Shown here piece after piece: positions 49,117 to 58,530 of a DNA stretch of 64,000 nucleotides (position 1 is the first letter of the stretch; the number at the start of each line of letters is the position of its first letter). The stretch covers positions 111,395 through 175,394 of the forward strand of contig SZPK01000030.1 of NCBI GenBank assembly GCA_030263665.1, given 5' to 3'. Both the position numbers and the translations under genes were made by a program. The stretch is from Villigracilis sp024434165. GTDB taxonomy: Bacteria > Chloroflexota > Anaerolineae > Anaerolineales > Villigracilaceae. Under the pieces are notes generated by a model. The model searched no databases and was not told where the DNA came from. It was given only the letters and a program-made list of their open reading frames with translations.

Positions 49117-50670
49117 TTAAGCGTTCCCGCCCCTCAATTGCCAGTGACGGACAAAGGCGGCGAGAGCAAGCAGGGCAAAGGCAGACAGGGTGTAGAACTG
49201 CCAGGGGCTTTCGAGTGTGACGCCGACAAAATCAAGCGGAGGCACGGCATTGAGGATGAGATACATCCACGTGACGTAGATGACTTCAAAAGGCTTGCGG
49301 CTGGAGGTCAGCACGCCGAGGGCGAGCGCGAGGGAAGGGATGAAGATCGCACCGCTCGTCCATGCGAAGAGGCGGAGGGTTTCACCATTGAGGATGTAGC
49401 GCAGGAACGCACCCGATCCCATCAGCGCGGTGACAGTGAAGGCGGCAAGCCACGCAGCGGGCAATTGGTTGAGCGTGGGTCGCGGCGCGGAGAAGACAAT
49501 CTCGCCTGTGTTGTGCAAGGCTTCGCGGCTGCCCAACGCGCTCAGCAGCAGAATCATCCACAGCCAGGCGGCGGCGAGCAGGAAGGCGGTCGTCTCTTGC
49601 GGCACGGCGACTTGGGCAATGACCAGCCCAAGCGATGTCAGATACCACCACCAGCGGCGCCCTTTGAGGAGCATTTTCAATTCGGCGAGATAGAGTGTGC
49701 CAAAACGGAATCTCCGTTCGGCGGGGAGCGGGGTCAGGTGAATGTTGGGGAGTGGGGAAGGCTCGGAAGCAGAATCCCGCGCGGGGTCGGAGGTGAGGCG
49801 TTTCTTCCCGCGTAAAACTTTCGCTGTGTTGAATCGGTCAAAGAACAGGGCGGCAAGCACGGCGAGTCCAATCCCGATCAGAACGAAGGCGAAGCGCGGC
49901 AGGAGGATGTCGGCAGTCCACGCGAAGCCGTTGTACAGGAAGTATTTGACTTCGGTGGCAGCGGTCACGATTTGAAACGCAAAGCCGCTTTCACTTTCTG
50001 GATAGGTCAGTTTTGCAGCCTGGCTGATGTGATCGCCGATGAGTCGGAAGCCCGTCGGGTCGAGCATGGGCTGGTAGGGTTCGGCTTCGAAGCCAGGGAT
50101 GAGCCCCATGAAGAACAGGAAAAAATAAACGACGTTGCCAAAGCCGCCGCGCAGCCAGCCGATGGTTTCAAAGAGAACGGCAAGCGCGGCAATGACCGCC
50201 ATGCACGGCAGGGCAAGGAAAAGGAGCGGCGCGGTCAATGCCCAAAGGTCGAGCAGGGCGCTGCCGAAGAACAGGTTCATGGCAATGCCCGCGAACATGA
50301 GGATGAGAACCATCACGCTGAGAACGGCGAAGTTGCTCAGCCATTTGCCGAGCGCGTACAGCGGGCGCGAGAGCGGCGTGGTGGCAATGATCTGCCCGAC
50401 GCCCGTTTCGTAATCGCGGGCGACCGAACCTTTGACAAGATAGAAACCGAACCAGCCGAGAAACATCGTGACGGTGACGGTCATCAACGCGCCGACCCAG
50501 GGCGAGTTGACTTCGCCGACATAATTGGGCGGCACGCTCATCGCCAGAGCGCCCGTTGCGGAAAGGTAGCCCAGCCAGACCACCAATCCCAGCATGATCA
50601 GAAAACTATAACGACGCGTGCGCTCGAAGAAGTCGGCGCGCGCCATGTGGAAGAGCGTTCGCAGGGTCAT
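49117..50670 (-). CDS. ABC-2 type transporter permease
   Basis: 517 residues from ATG 50668-50670, which overlaps the ATPase stop (ATGA). About 12 membrane helices in two halves, the first with the ABC-2 pattern 'ARDYETGVGQIIATTPLSRPLYALGKWLSN'-like (about residues 85-115). It forms an exporter with the ATPase encoded just upstream; the substrate is unknown. Its stop codon lies inside the TSD of a MITE-like element, so the last codons may have been reset by that insertion. Confidence 0.88.
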   Translation of the reverse strand: MTLRTLFHMARADFFERTRRYSFLIMLGLVVWLGYLSATGALAMSVPPNYVGEVNSPWVGALMTVTVTMFLGWFGFYLVKGSVARDYETGVGQIIATTPLSRPLYALGKWLSNFAVLSVMVLILMFAGIAMNLFFGSALLDLWALTAPLLFLALPCMAVIAALAVLFETIGWLRGGFGNVVYFFLFFMGLIPGFEAEPYQPMLDPTGFRLIGDHISQAAKLTYPESESGFAFQIVTAATEVKYFLYNGFAWTADILLPRFAFVLIGIGLAVLAALFFDRFNTAKVLRGKKRLTSDPARDSASEPSPLPNIHLTPLPAERRFRFGTLYLAELKMLLKGRRWWWYLTSLGLVIAQVAVPQETTAFLLAAAWLWMILLLSALGSREALHNTGEIVFSAPRPTLNQLPAAWLAAFTVTALMGSGAFLRYILNGETLRLFAWTSGAIFIPSLALALGVLTSSRKPFEVIYVTWMYLILNAVPPLDFVGVTLESPWQFYTLSAFALLALAAFVRHWQLRGGNA

Positions 50671-51548
50671 GACGCCGCTCCGTTTTGTTGTGAAACGAGA
50701 TGGAGATACACGTCTTCGAGACTCGGCGCGGCGGGCTGCGCGTCGGACGCGGGAGCCGCTTCGCTCACCGCCCGAACCTGAATCCCATCCTGACGGCGGA
50801 CGACTCCGCTGACGATGTGTTTCTGCTTGAGGGCGGGCAGGGCTTCGGATGGAACCACCCACTGCCAGACCTTCCCTTCCAGAGTCTGCAATAATTTTTC
50901 GGGCGCGGCGTGTTGGAGTTTGCGTCCCTTGTTGATGATGACGATCTCAGTGGCGGTCGCCTCCACATCCGAGACGATATGCGTGGAGAGGAAGATGATG
51001 CGCTCGCCCGAAAGGTCGGAGAGCAGGTTGCGGAAGCGCACGCGCTCTTCGGGGTCGAGTCCCACCGTCGGCTCGTCCACGATGAGCAGTTGCGGATCGT
51101 TGAGCAAAGCCTGCGCGATGCCGACGCGCTGTTTCATCCCGCCCGAATATCCGCCCAGCGGTCGCTTCGCGGCATGGACGAGGTTGACCAGCACGAGCAA
51201 TTCTTCGATGCGGCAGCGGGCGGATTTGCCGTCCAAGCCCTTGATGGCGGCAATATATTCGAGAAATTCCAGCGCGCTCAAATTGGGATAGACGCCGAAA
51301 TCCTGCGGCAGGTAGCCGAGCGTGGAACGCAGCGCGTCGGGCGCTTTGACCACGTCCGCGCCGTTCCATTGGATCGTCCCTGCACTGGGCTGGGTGATGG
51401 TGGCAAGCATGCGCATGAGCGTGGACTTGCCCGCGCCGTTCGGTCCCAGCAAGCCGATGACACCAGGCTTCACTTCGAGGTCGAAATCGCGCAGACCCCA
51501 GAAGTCGCGGCGGTATTGTTTGGAGAGAGATTGGATGGTGAGGTGCAT
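50667..51548 (-). CDS. ABC transporter ATP-binding protein
   Basis: 293 residues. Walker A 'GPNGAGKST' near residue 35, signature 'YSGGMKQR' near 133, Walker B 'LLIVDEPTVGLD' near 153, and switch His in 'STHIV' near 190. The C-terminal extension after residue 215 is a CcmA-like tail. Translationally coupled to the permease. Confidence 0.95.
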   Translation of the reverse strand: MHLTIQSLSKQYRRDFWGLRDFDLEVKPGVIGLLGPNGAGKSTLMRMLATITQPSAGTIQWNGADVVKAPDALRSTLGYLPQDFGVYPNLSALEFLEYIAAIKGLDGKSARCRIEELLVLVNLVHAAKRPLGGYSGGMKQRVGIAQALLNDPQLLIVDEPTVGLDPEERVRFRNLLSDLSGERIIFLSTHIVSDVEATATEIVIINKGRKLQHAAPEKLLQTLEGKVWQWVVPSEALPALKQKHIVSGVVRRQDGIQVRAVSEAAPASDAQPAAPSLEDVYLHLVSQQNGAAS

Positions 51549-51587
51549 GAGGGTTCCTTTAATGAAATTCGAGTGAACGTAGATCAG

Positions 51588-51854
51588 TCATTTTTTCTCA
51601 AGTGATTCAGATGGATTGTCGTGTCCGACGATGGAGATCAACACAATGCCATGCCCGTGCAGACGGCGGATCAAACCAACCAAGCCAGCCTGATCCATGA
51701 CAACATTGGAGAGCATGGTCACCTGATTGTCGTCAGGCAGGGTTTCAACGCGAACCTTCGCCTCGCCAAACCAGCCCAACAATGAATCATCCAATTGACC
51801 GTGGACTTTGATCTCGTATCTGTTTTGCGAATTCAAACTGATGGATTGCGGCAT
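51588..51854 (-). CDS. Conserved small protein upstream of the ABC exporter
   Basis: 88 residues from ATG 51852-51854 with AAGGAA upstream. It mixes beta and helix ('YEIKVHGQLDDSLLGWF', 'VRVETLPDDNQVTMLSNVVMD', 'GLIRRLHGHGIVLISI'). I do not recognise the family. It is probably co-transcribed with the exporter (39-nt gap). Confidence 0.6.
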   Translation of the reverse strand: MPQSISLNSQNRYEIKVHGQLDDSLLGWFGEAKVRVETLPDDNQVTMLSNVVMDQAGLVGLIRRLHGHGIVLISIVGHDNPSESLEKK

Positions 51855-51868
51855 GTTCGTTCCTTGTG

Positions 51869-51987
51869 TCACGCCAAACCGAGGACGAGACCCAAAATCA
51901 GGAACAGGAAGTAAACGCTCTGCCCTGAATGGAGTCCGTAGATAACGCCTGTACGTTATTCGTTGAGGTTATTTCCTGGATTGACAT
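51869..51987 (-). pseudogene. Small peptide gene, possibly a frameshifted membrane peptide
   Basis: ATG 51985-51987 has a purine-rich stretch before it and encodes 29 residues ending in 'STDSIQGRAFTSCS' (stop at 51898). A second frame across the same DNA gives 'GVIYGLHSGQSVYFLFLILG' then 'LVLGLA', a membrane helix, with its stop 14 nt before the next gene. A one-base indel near 51950 would join the two into a peptide of about 39 residues. Either reading is possible. Confidence 0.35.
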
Positions 51988-52107
51988 GATTTCTCTTTAT
52001 CTTTTCAGATCGTTGGTTTTTTCGCATTCTATGACCGAGTATTAAAAAAAGAACCACATGAATATGTGGTTCGGGCGGAAAAGATTGTGTGGTTCTTTCG
52101 GGGCAGC

Positions 52108-54846
52108 CTAGATCAGGTTCAACTCCCTTGCCTTCTCGATTGCCAGCGTCCGCTTGTTGACCGCGAGTTTGCGATAGATACTCTTGACGTGGAATTGCAC
52201 AGTATTAAGGCTGAGGAAAAGTTTCTGCCCGATGTCTTTATAGGCTTCCCCCGCCGCCAACAGCCTCAATACATCGAGTTCCCGGTCGCTCAGGATCGTC
52301 TCATTCGCCGCTTCGGGTTGACTTTTGGCGAAGTCTACCGGCATCGCGTCCAGCAGGCGTTTGACGTAGGCAGAAAGGTCGTTGCCTTTCGAATGTTGAA
52401 GGGTAGATTCAAGCAGGGGGCGCAGGAGATCGCCCTCGTCCAGAAAGAGGCGGAAATATCCGCGCGGGGATGAGGCTGCCAATGCGGATTCGATCATGCG
52501 GCGCGCCTCCTCCGCTTTTCCCTCCACGTGATACATCAACGCCCTGGCAAGCCAAATCTCGATCAGCCAACCGGTGAGGCTATGCGCCTCGGCAAACTTT
52601 TCCTGACGGGCAAGGTACTTGTGAACCTCCGGGAGTGGATACGCCTTGGGGTCTCGCATCGCAAGCCGGGTCAGGATATGAGCCGCGTTCAAATACGTCC
52701 TGAAATGGATTTCGCTCACAGGGTCGGCGCCGGTTATATCGGGCAGGGCGTCGAACCGGATTCCCGATTGCATCAACCAGAGACGCGCCTCTTCAAGCCC
52801 AACCTTGGCTGCATCCCGATCACGCGCCGAGAAATGATGACGCAAAGCCTGCGCAAAGAGGATGGCTTCGGGACGGGTCTCCGCAAGGGACTTTAGGCTT
52901 TCCGTCATTCCTATCAAGTCGCCCTGAATGGAATGCAATCGCGCCAGGGCGGAATAGCCTTTGACATGAGTCCGAAACTCCCCGGTCCAGCGTATGAGGC
53001 TCAGCCCCTGCGTCAATTCATATTCCGCCTCCGCAAGGCGGTTTTCCTCCAAAAGGACGCCGCCTTTCAGGATGTGGAGCGCGCCGATGGGCGGAAATCT
53101 TTGCCCTGCCAGCAATTGGTTGAACCGGGCGATATTTGTTTCGCACAACTGCATGGCATCTTTCAACTGCCCTTTTGCCAGGGCGATCAGAATCAAGTTG
53201 ATCGGTCCATAAACGGCGGCATAGAAATTGCCGCCAGCTGTCCCATCCTCCAAAGTTTGTTTGAAAGCCATTTCCGCCGCCGGGAGATCGGCGAGCGCCG
53301 TATACCCGTTGCCGATGACCATGGCATTGACGCTGCGAATGGCTTTTTCATCCTGCGGCAGGAATCGCTGCGCCTTCTGGGCGGTTTCGATCAGTCTCTC
53401 CGGTTTTGCGCCCGTCAAACCCGGCAATCCCATGATGAACGCCTGAATGCTCGCGATGTGCCCGGCGACGAGGTTCCGCAATGCCTCATCCGCATTTACG
53501 CGGCTCAGGGCGTCGTCAGCGGCTTGCAACGTCTGTTCCACATCTTCCGTGTATAGTGCAACGCGCTGCATAAGGACCAGCGACCATACCTTGCAGATAT
53601 ACAACATGGGCGAGGCTTGCGTGAGCGGTTCCGTCAACCTGTCGAACCATCCCTTGACCGCCGAGATTTCGCCCTGGTAAATCATCGGCAAGGCATGTCT
53701 CTCGATCAATTCAGCCGCTTTATCGCCGCCCGACATTTGAAACGCATGCTCGACCGCCTTCTGAATGTAACCATTGTTCTCGTACCAGTCCGCGGCGCGC
53801 GCGTGCAATTGGTCCACCCGCCCCGCTTCGATTTGAAGGAGCTGGTTTTTCAGCAGTTCGCCAAACAGGGCATGATAGCGGTACCAGGTTCGCTCTTCAT
53901 CGAGGGACACCAGAAAGAGGTTGTTGTTTTCCAGGTGTTGAAGATATTTTCTGCTGTCCCGCTGACCGGTCACCGCTTCGCACAGAGGGGCGGACAATTG
54001 GTCCAGGATGGACGTCCGGCACAGAAACTCCCGAATCTCCTCCGGCTGGCTGCCAAGGACTTCTTCGATCAGGTAATCCAAAACGTGACGATGCGTGCCG
54101 CCAAATGCCTCCACAAATTTCGATGTGTCCCTGCTCTCCTTTAATGACAGAGCCGCCAGTTGAAGACCTGCCGCCCAGCCTTCCGTCCTGTTTTTGAGAA
54201 TCTCCGTTTCCTTTTGCGAAAGGTTGACCCCCATCACCTCCGAGAAAAACTCCCCAGCTTCCTCAAGCGAGAAACTCAGGTCCGCCGCGCGAATCTCCGT
54301 GAGTTGATTCCTGACCCGCAGGCGCGTCAGCGGCAGGTTGGGGTCCTCGCGGGTGGCAATGACGACGTGCAGGTTTGCAATGGCTTGATTCAGCAGAAAC
54401 TCAACAGCCTGGTCTATGTTCTCGTTTTCGATCAGGTGATATTCCTCCAACACCAGGACGATGGGTTGATCCAGGCTGCACAGGTCGTTGGTCAGCAGCC
54501 CAAGGATGTGTTGAATATTCATCTCCCGGGCATTTTCAACCGCCTCCAACGCCGCCTGACCGAGATGTTCCACAGCCTGTCCCAGGGCGGTCAGGACGTA
54601 GGTGAAAAATTGTTTGAGGTCGTTATCGGATTTTTCCAGCGTGACCCAAGCGACAGGATACCCTGCCTCCTCCACCCACATGCGGATGGTGGTCGTTTTG
54701 CCGTAGCCTGCGGGCGCAGAAACCAGCGCAAGCAGATGCCCATCCCGCAATCCCCCGTTCAATTGCCCAAGGACTTTTTGCCTGGAAACCAGATGTTGCC
54801 GTAATATCGGCGGGCTGATTTTGGTCGCAATGAGAGGAATTGCCAT
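52108..54846 (-). CDS. MalT-like LuxR family STAND regulator
   Basis: 912 residues. NTPase domain with Walker A 'APAGYGKTTTI' near residue 45 and Walker B-like 'PIVLVLEEYHLI' near 130; winged helix and TPR-like helical repeats from about 350 to 820; a C-terminal LuxR HTH ('LSDRELDVLRLLAAGEAYKDIG', 'LNTVQFHVKSIYRKL'). Such LAL regulators oligomerise on ligand and ATP binding. The ligand is unknown. A TATAAT lies 8 nt before the ATG. It lies between the ABC exporter and the CPBP operon. Confidence 0.92.
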   Translation of the reverse strand: MAIPLIATKISPPILRQHLVSRQKVLGQLNGGLRDGHLLALVSAPAGYGKTTTIRMWVEEAGYPVAWVTLEKSDNDLKQFFTYVLTALGQAVEHLGQAALEAVENAREMNIQHILGLLTNDLCSLDQPIVLVLEEYHLIENENIDQAVEFLLNQAIANLHVVIATREDPNLPLTRLRVRNQLTEIRAADLSFSLEEAGEFFSEVMGVNLSQKETEILKNRTEGWAAGLQLAALSLKESRDTSKFVEAFGGTHRHVLDYLIEEVLGSQPEEIREFLCRTSILDQLSAPLCEAVTGQRDSRKYLQHLENNNLFLVSLDEERTWYRYHALFGELLKNQLLQIEAGRVDQLHARAADWYENNGYIQKAVEHAFQMSGGDKAAELIERHALPMIYQGEISAVKGWFDRLTEPLTQASPMLYICKVWSLVLMQRVALYTEDVEQTLQAADDALSRVNADEALRNLVAGHIASIQAFIMGLPGLTGAKPERLIETAQKAQRFLPQDEKAIRSVNAMVIGNGYTALADLPAAEMAFKQTLEDGTAGGNFYAAVYGPINLILIALAKGQLKDAMQLCETNIARFNQLLAGQRFPPIGALHILKGGVLLEENRLAEAEYELTQGLSLIRWTGEFRTHVKGYSALARLHSIQGDLIGMTESLKSLAETRPEAILFAQALRHHFSARDRDAAKVGLEEARLWLMQSGIRFDALPDITGADPVSEIHFRTYLNAAHILTRLAMRDPKAYPLPEVHKYLARQEKFAEAHSLTGWLIEIWLARALMYHVEGKAEEARRMIESALAASSPRGYFRLFLDEGDLLRPLLESTLQHSKGNDLSAYVKRLLDAMPVDFAKSQPEAANETILSDRELDVLRLLAAGEAYKDIGQKLFLSLNTVQFHVKSIYRKLAVNKRTLAIEKARELNLI

Positions 54847-54854
54847 AGAATGAT

Positions 54855-54860
54855 ATTATA
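54855..54860 (-). promoter_or_regulatory. -10 element, probably leaderless (LuxR regulator)
   Basis: Minus-strand TATAAT, 8 nt from ATG 54844-54846. Confidence 0.6.
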
Positions 54861-54911
54861 CAGCCTTGAATAAGATTACCACTGTCGCAGATTCAATCGC
54901 CATAACTCTCA

Positions 54912-55841
54912 TCACGTCGTATCCAGCCACGAGATTAAAAACCGATCGGTGCCGATGCCGAAGAGACGGCGCGCGTCTTCGGCGGTCACTTCGGGGACGA
55001 GCGGCTTGACCATGAATGCGTCCCAGTTCGGATGCGCCACCTGCCAGCCCGCGCGCTGGAAATTGGCAATATCCGACGGGCGGCTCATGGTGACCTGCAC
55101 GTAGGAAGTTTTGATTTTTGACACCACCGCCGCAATCGCTTCGTTCGCGTCTATGCCGCTTCTCAATGCCTGGATATTGATTCGCAATATCGAACCATCT
55201 TTTCCAGAAAAGACATATCCCACAGGCTCTCGGTTTTCCCACACGACCCAAATATCATCAAGGCGTACTTTGTCGCGCAGGCGGGCAAAGGGAGTGTACC
55301 TCCACGCAAAGCCAAGATACTCACGCGCAATATCCTGAAATAAGTGTTCGACGAAATCGAATCCATCCGGGGACTGAGCGCGCAGACGAGTGGGCTGATG
55401 CGCCATCTCCCAGGATGTCAGCGCGGTCGCCCAGATGTTCATATCCACGTATCCGTGTTTTTGATAGAGCCGATACGCCACACCCGAGCGACTCGTCCCC
55501 AGCGTGGAGAAACGCAGCCCCGCGTCGCGCATTCGGGTGTGAGCCTCTTCCAGTAAAGCAGAAGCAACTCCACGTCCCGCGTGATGCGGATGCGTGGAGA
55601 CCGCCCAGACTCCGCCTACGTCCTCGCGTCCCTCCGTTGAAATCATCGGCAAGCGAAAGACTCCCACTTGTCCCAACACCATGTCGTCTTCGACCGCATT
55701 GACCGTAAAACATGGAAACGGACGCGGGTCGGTGCGGCGGATGTGCGCGGCATGTTCGGGCGTGAGCGGGAAACCCAACGCCAGCATGGTGAGGTGCAAA
55801 ACCTGTTGGGGATCAACGTCGTTGTATTCAAGGATTTTCAT
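54912..55841 (-). CDS. GNAT family N-acetyltransferase (tandem domains)
   Basis: 309 residues. The first GNAT domain has the acetyl-CoA loop 'THPHHAGRGVASALLEEA' near residue 82 and 'LGTSRSGVAYRLYQKHGY' near 115. The second half (about 165-300) is a degenerate GNAT-like domain. The acceptor is unknown. Last gene of the CPBP operon, 33 nt after the SnoaL-like gene. Confidence 0.85.
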   Translation of the reverse strand: MKILEYNDVDPQQVLHLTMLALGFPLTPEHAAHIRRTDPRPFPCFTVNAVEDDMVLGQVGVFRLPMISTEGREDVGGVWAVSTHPHHAGRGVASALLEEAHTRMRDAGLRFSTLGTSRSGVAYRLYQKHGYVDMNIWATALTSWEMAHQPTRLRAQSPDGFDFVEHLFQDIAREYLGFAWRYTPFARLRDKVRLDDIWVVWENREPVGYVFSGKDGSILRINIQALRSGIDANEAIAAVVSKIKTSYVQVTMSRPSDIANFQRAGWQVAHPNWDAFMVKPLVPEVTAEDARRLFGIGTDRFLISWLDTT

Positions 55842-55874
55842 TTTGATTCTCAGGCGGATGCTGGAGAATGTCCG

Positions 55875-56255
55875 CTACGCTTCGCGTATGTGCCACCACT
55901 CGCGGAAGGTCTGGCACAGTCCTTCTTCGTTGAACTCGACCACGAACAGGCAATCCAGCGCGAGGCGCTTGCCCGATTCGATGACGGTGAATTGCGATTG
56001 CCAACGCGCGACGCCGAGATGATCTTTCACCGAAAGAATCTCGAAGGTTGACTTTTTGTCTTTCAATGTTTGCGCGCCTTTGTTCCAGTATTCGTAGATG
56101 ACTTCGCGTCCAACCATTGGTTCGGCGAAAGGCGTCTCGTAATACGCGGCATTCTCCGCGAATAAATTCGCCGACGAGCGCGGGTCGTTCTCCGCGCTGG
56201 CTCTGCCGTAGGTTTCCACCCATTGTTGGAAGTGTTCGTGCGTCAATTTGCTCAT
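55875..56255 (-). CDS. SnoaL/NTF2-like protein
   Basis: 126 residues from ATG 56253-56255, which overlaps the CPBP stop (ATGA). It has the cone fold of SnoaL-like proteins ('WVETYGRASAENDPRSSANLFAENAAYYETPF', marked only by its extent 8-39, and 'VVEFNEEGLCQTFREWW'). Many are polyketide cyclases or small-ligand-binding domains; here the role is unknown. Confidence 0.75.
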   Translation of the reverse strand: MSKLTHEHFQQWVETYGRASAENDPRSSANLFAENAAYYETPFAEPMVGREVIYEYWNKGAQTLKDKKSTFEILSVKDHLGVARWQSQFTVIESGKRLALDCLFVVEFNEEGLCQTFREWWHIREA

Positions 56256-57016
56256 AGATTTCCTCGCGCGTAACCCAATTTGAAATTCGATTGCCATGCA
56301 ATGATCAGCGCGGCGAGACAGGCAAAGGAGACGAAGAGGATGTAGTAGGTTGTCCGTTCACTGCCCGTGAAAGCCTGTAGCATCATGCTTCCCGTCAACA
56401 GGTTGGAGGCATAATGCGCGACCATGATGACGGGGACGCTCCCGTTCGTTTTGTTGTACAGCCACGAGAAGATGACGCGCGCCGCGGGGACGAAGATGAA
56501 TATGTCGTACCAGGTCAACGTTCCATAGAGGTAGAGAGGCAGGTGCCATGCACCCCACAACAGACCAAGGAGCAGGGACGCGGTCAGGTCGGGGTATTTG
56601 AGATGGGCGAATCGTTCGCGCATTCTTGGAAAGGCATAACCCGTCCAGCCAGGTTCCTCCCAAATTCCGCCCATCAACAAGAGGATGATCATTGTCGCCG
56701 CAGAGGGGAATGGAAACGGGCTTATCACCCTTGCACCCAGCGCCAAGTTGATTGCGAACGCGGCGAGCAAATACGCGGCGATGATGGCGGGACCAACCAG
56801 ATACCACCAGCCCGCGCGGAAGTTTGTACACCGCTGCCAGTACTCGCGCAAACCCTGTTTGCCTGCCATAAACGCGATGACGATGATTGCGGCGAACATG
56901 GGACCGTGCGGGATGATGCTCCCAGCCGCGAAGGGCGCTGACCACCAACTTAAAAGATACGCCAACAGGAAGAAGATCGGCAGTTCGTATTTTTGGAAGA
57001 AGGTTTGGGTTCGCAT
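56252..57016 (-). CDS. CPBP family intramembrane protease
   Basis: 254 residues from ATG 57014-57016, about eight helices. CPBP motif 1 is 'EEPGWTGYAFPRM' near residue 118 (the second motif Arg is Thr), motif 2 'LLWGAWHLPLYL' near 150 with a metal His, and motif 3 'HYASNLL' near 203. It overlaps the next gene by 4 nt. Possible roles are membrane protein processing or self-immunity to peptides. Confidence 0.85.
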   Translation of the reverse strand: MRTQTFFQKYELPIFFLLAYLLSWWSAPFAAGSIIPHGPMFAAIIVIAFMAGKQGLREYWQRCTNFRAGWWYLVGPAIIAAYLLAAFAINLALGARVISPFPFPSAATMIILLLMGGIWEEPGWTGYAFPRMRERFAHLKYPDLTASLLLGLLWGAWHLPLYLYGTLTWYDIFIFVPAARVIFSWLYNKTNGSVPVIMVAHYASNLLTGSMMLQAFTGSERTTYYILFVSFACLAALIIAWQSNFKLGYARGNL

Positions 57017-57020
57017 GAGA

Positions 57021-57854
57021 TTACACCTGTATTTGTTTCTCTTCCGTCCGCGAGAGACGCTCCGCGCCTGCCGCAAGAGTCACAATGACAGCCGCAATGA
57101 TGTACAACACAATATCCATGTTCTGTGCGATCCCGCCAGGTTTCGCAAATGAAACAGGCAGAAACATCCCTGAGGTGTTTTGTGTCGCGTGGAAGAGCAT
57201 GACCAGCAGGAGACTGCCGCGCGTGTTGTTGTACAGCCAGGTGTACAAGACCGCCAAAGCAACGTGCGCAACCACAAACCATGCAAAAGAGCGTTCATTC
57301 CCCAAGCCTGTCCCCAGGAATTTGGGAAGATGCCAGACGCCCCAAATCACGCCGACGATCAGGCTGGAGGTCAACGCGTTGTACTTTGCTTGCAATCTCG
57401 GCAACACGTAACCGCGCCAGCCCATCTCTTCGCCGTTCGTTAGGATTTCAAATAGAATCCATGGGACGATCAATACAAGTAAGGGCGCGTCGAGTGGGAC
57501 AACGTCGCGAATCATCGGGTGGCTGTAATCCGCAGGGACGCGAGTCAGCCACGAAGTCAGGAGAATGGAAGCGAATTGCAGGGCGGGTGAAAGCAGAACG
57601 GCGGCGAGCCACCACTTCCAACCGACGCGCCAAAGGAAGAAGCGCTTGAACAACTTCACCATTTCCTCCTTGCCGAGGGTTAGCCACGTCATCAAGAGCG
57701 AAACGAAGATAAATCCCCATCCGAGAGTGATGGCGACGACAAACGGAACCTTGAACGGCAGGACGCCCGAGTTGGAGAGGTCAATCGTCCAGGTGTAGAG
57801 AAACATCAGGACGAGACCCATAATCAACGAGTGACGTTTGAGGAAAGTTCGCAT
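57021..57854 (-). CDS. CPBP family intramembrane protease
   Basis: 277 residues from ATG 57852-57854 (an ATG two codons upstream also fits; GGAAAG spacing favours the inner one). The canonical motif 1 'EEMGWRGYVLPRL' is near residue 146, motif 2 'VIWGVWHLPKF' near 175, and motif 3 'FHATQNT' near 232. The gene ends 4 nt before the next CPBP gene. Confidence 0.87.
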   Translation of the reverse strand: MRTFLKRHSLIMGLVLMFLYTWTIDLSNSGVLPFKVPFVVAITLGWGFIFVSLLMTWLTLGKEEMVKLFKRFFLWRVGWKWWLAAVLLSPALQFASILLTSWLTRVPADYSHPMIRDVVPLDAPLLVLIVPWILFEILTNGEEMGWRGYVLPRLQAKYNALTSSLIVGVIWGVWHLPKFLGTGLGNERSFAWFVVAHVALAVLYTWLYNNTRGSLLLVMLFHATQNTSGMFLPVSFAKPGGIAQNMDIVLYIIAAVIVTLAAGAERLSRTEEKQIQV

Positions 57855-57868
57855 TTTCATCTTTCCGC

Positions 57869-58411
57869 TTATGAGAGAATGCCAAACGCGGAAAGCGCGC
57901 CCAACAGCGACAACAGAACGATGAGCGCGGTCACAACTCCCAACGACCAGTTGAGCCAGCGCTTTTCAGGATGATTGACCCAGTAATGAGACAGAAAGGC
58001 GAGCAGACCCGACTGGATGAAGATTTCGGGAAAGTTGAGAACGTGGAACCAGGCGGGCAGGACGGTGTAGATCATTCCTTCGATGGAACTGGGCGCGGCG
58101 CCAAAGGGCGAGAGAATGCCGATGACCACCAGCGCCAGCCATAACGTCAGCCAGCCGCGCCTGTGCGGAAAGACGCTCCCGCGTAGGGCGTAGAAAACAA
58201 TTCCGAACAGGAGCCCGCGCAGGATTTGGAAGAACGGTCCCGCCATCACCAACGGATGGTCGGTCTGACGCAAATAATTCGAGACCGCGGGGTCGGCATA
58301 TTTTGCGGAGTAGTCCAGAAGAACGAACGACAATACGCCGACAATGAAATACGTGACCGTGTGAACAGCGGCAGTTTTTAGCGTGATGGATGTGAAAGAG
58401 GGTTGTTTCAT
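57869..58411 (-). CDS. Membrane protein of the CPBP operon
   Basis: 180 residues with five membrane helices and no motif that I recognise. 'VLPAWFHVLNFPEIFIQSGLLAF' near residue 115 and 'HYWVNHPEKRW' near 143 are distinctive. AAGGAGAAACG precedes the ATG. Co-directional with the CPBP genes on both sides, so probably of related function. Confidence 0.6.
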   Translation of the reverse strand: MKQPSFTSITLKTAAVHTVTYFIVGVLSFVLLDYSAKYADPAVSNYLRQTDHPLVMAGPFFQILRGLLFGIVFYALRGSVFPHRRGWLTLWLALVVIGILSPFGAAPSSIEGMIYTVLPAWFHVLNFPEIFIQSGLLAFLSHYWVNHPEKRWLNWSLGVVTALIVLLSLLGALSAFGILS

Positions 58412-58530
58412 CGTTTCTCCTTTTGGCTGTGAGGGATGCGCTCACACGCATCCCTCAAATTGAATCTGGACGCTGCAAATACCTTGCCATTCCATCACAA
58501 TGACGAATTACCGAATCCACTCCACAACCA

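Noticed and set aside
49117..50862. The 581-codon form of the ABC permease starting at 50862
   Set aside because: The first 64 codons are Arg/Ser-rich antisense of the ATPase gene; ATG 50670 gives the ATGA overlap and a proper N-terminus.
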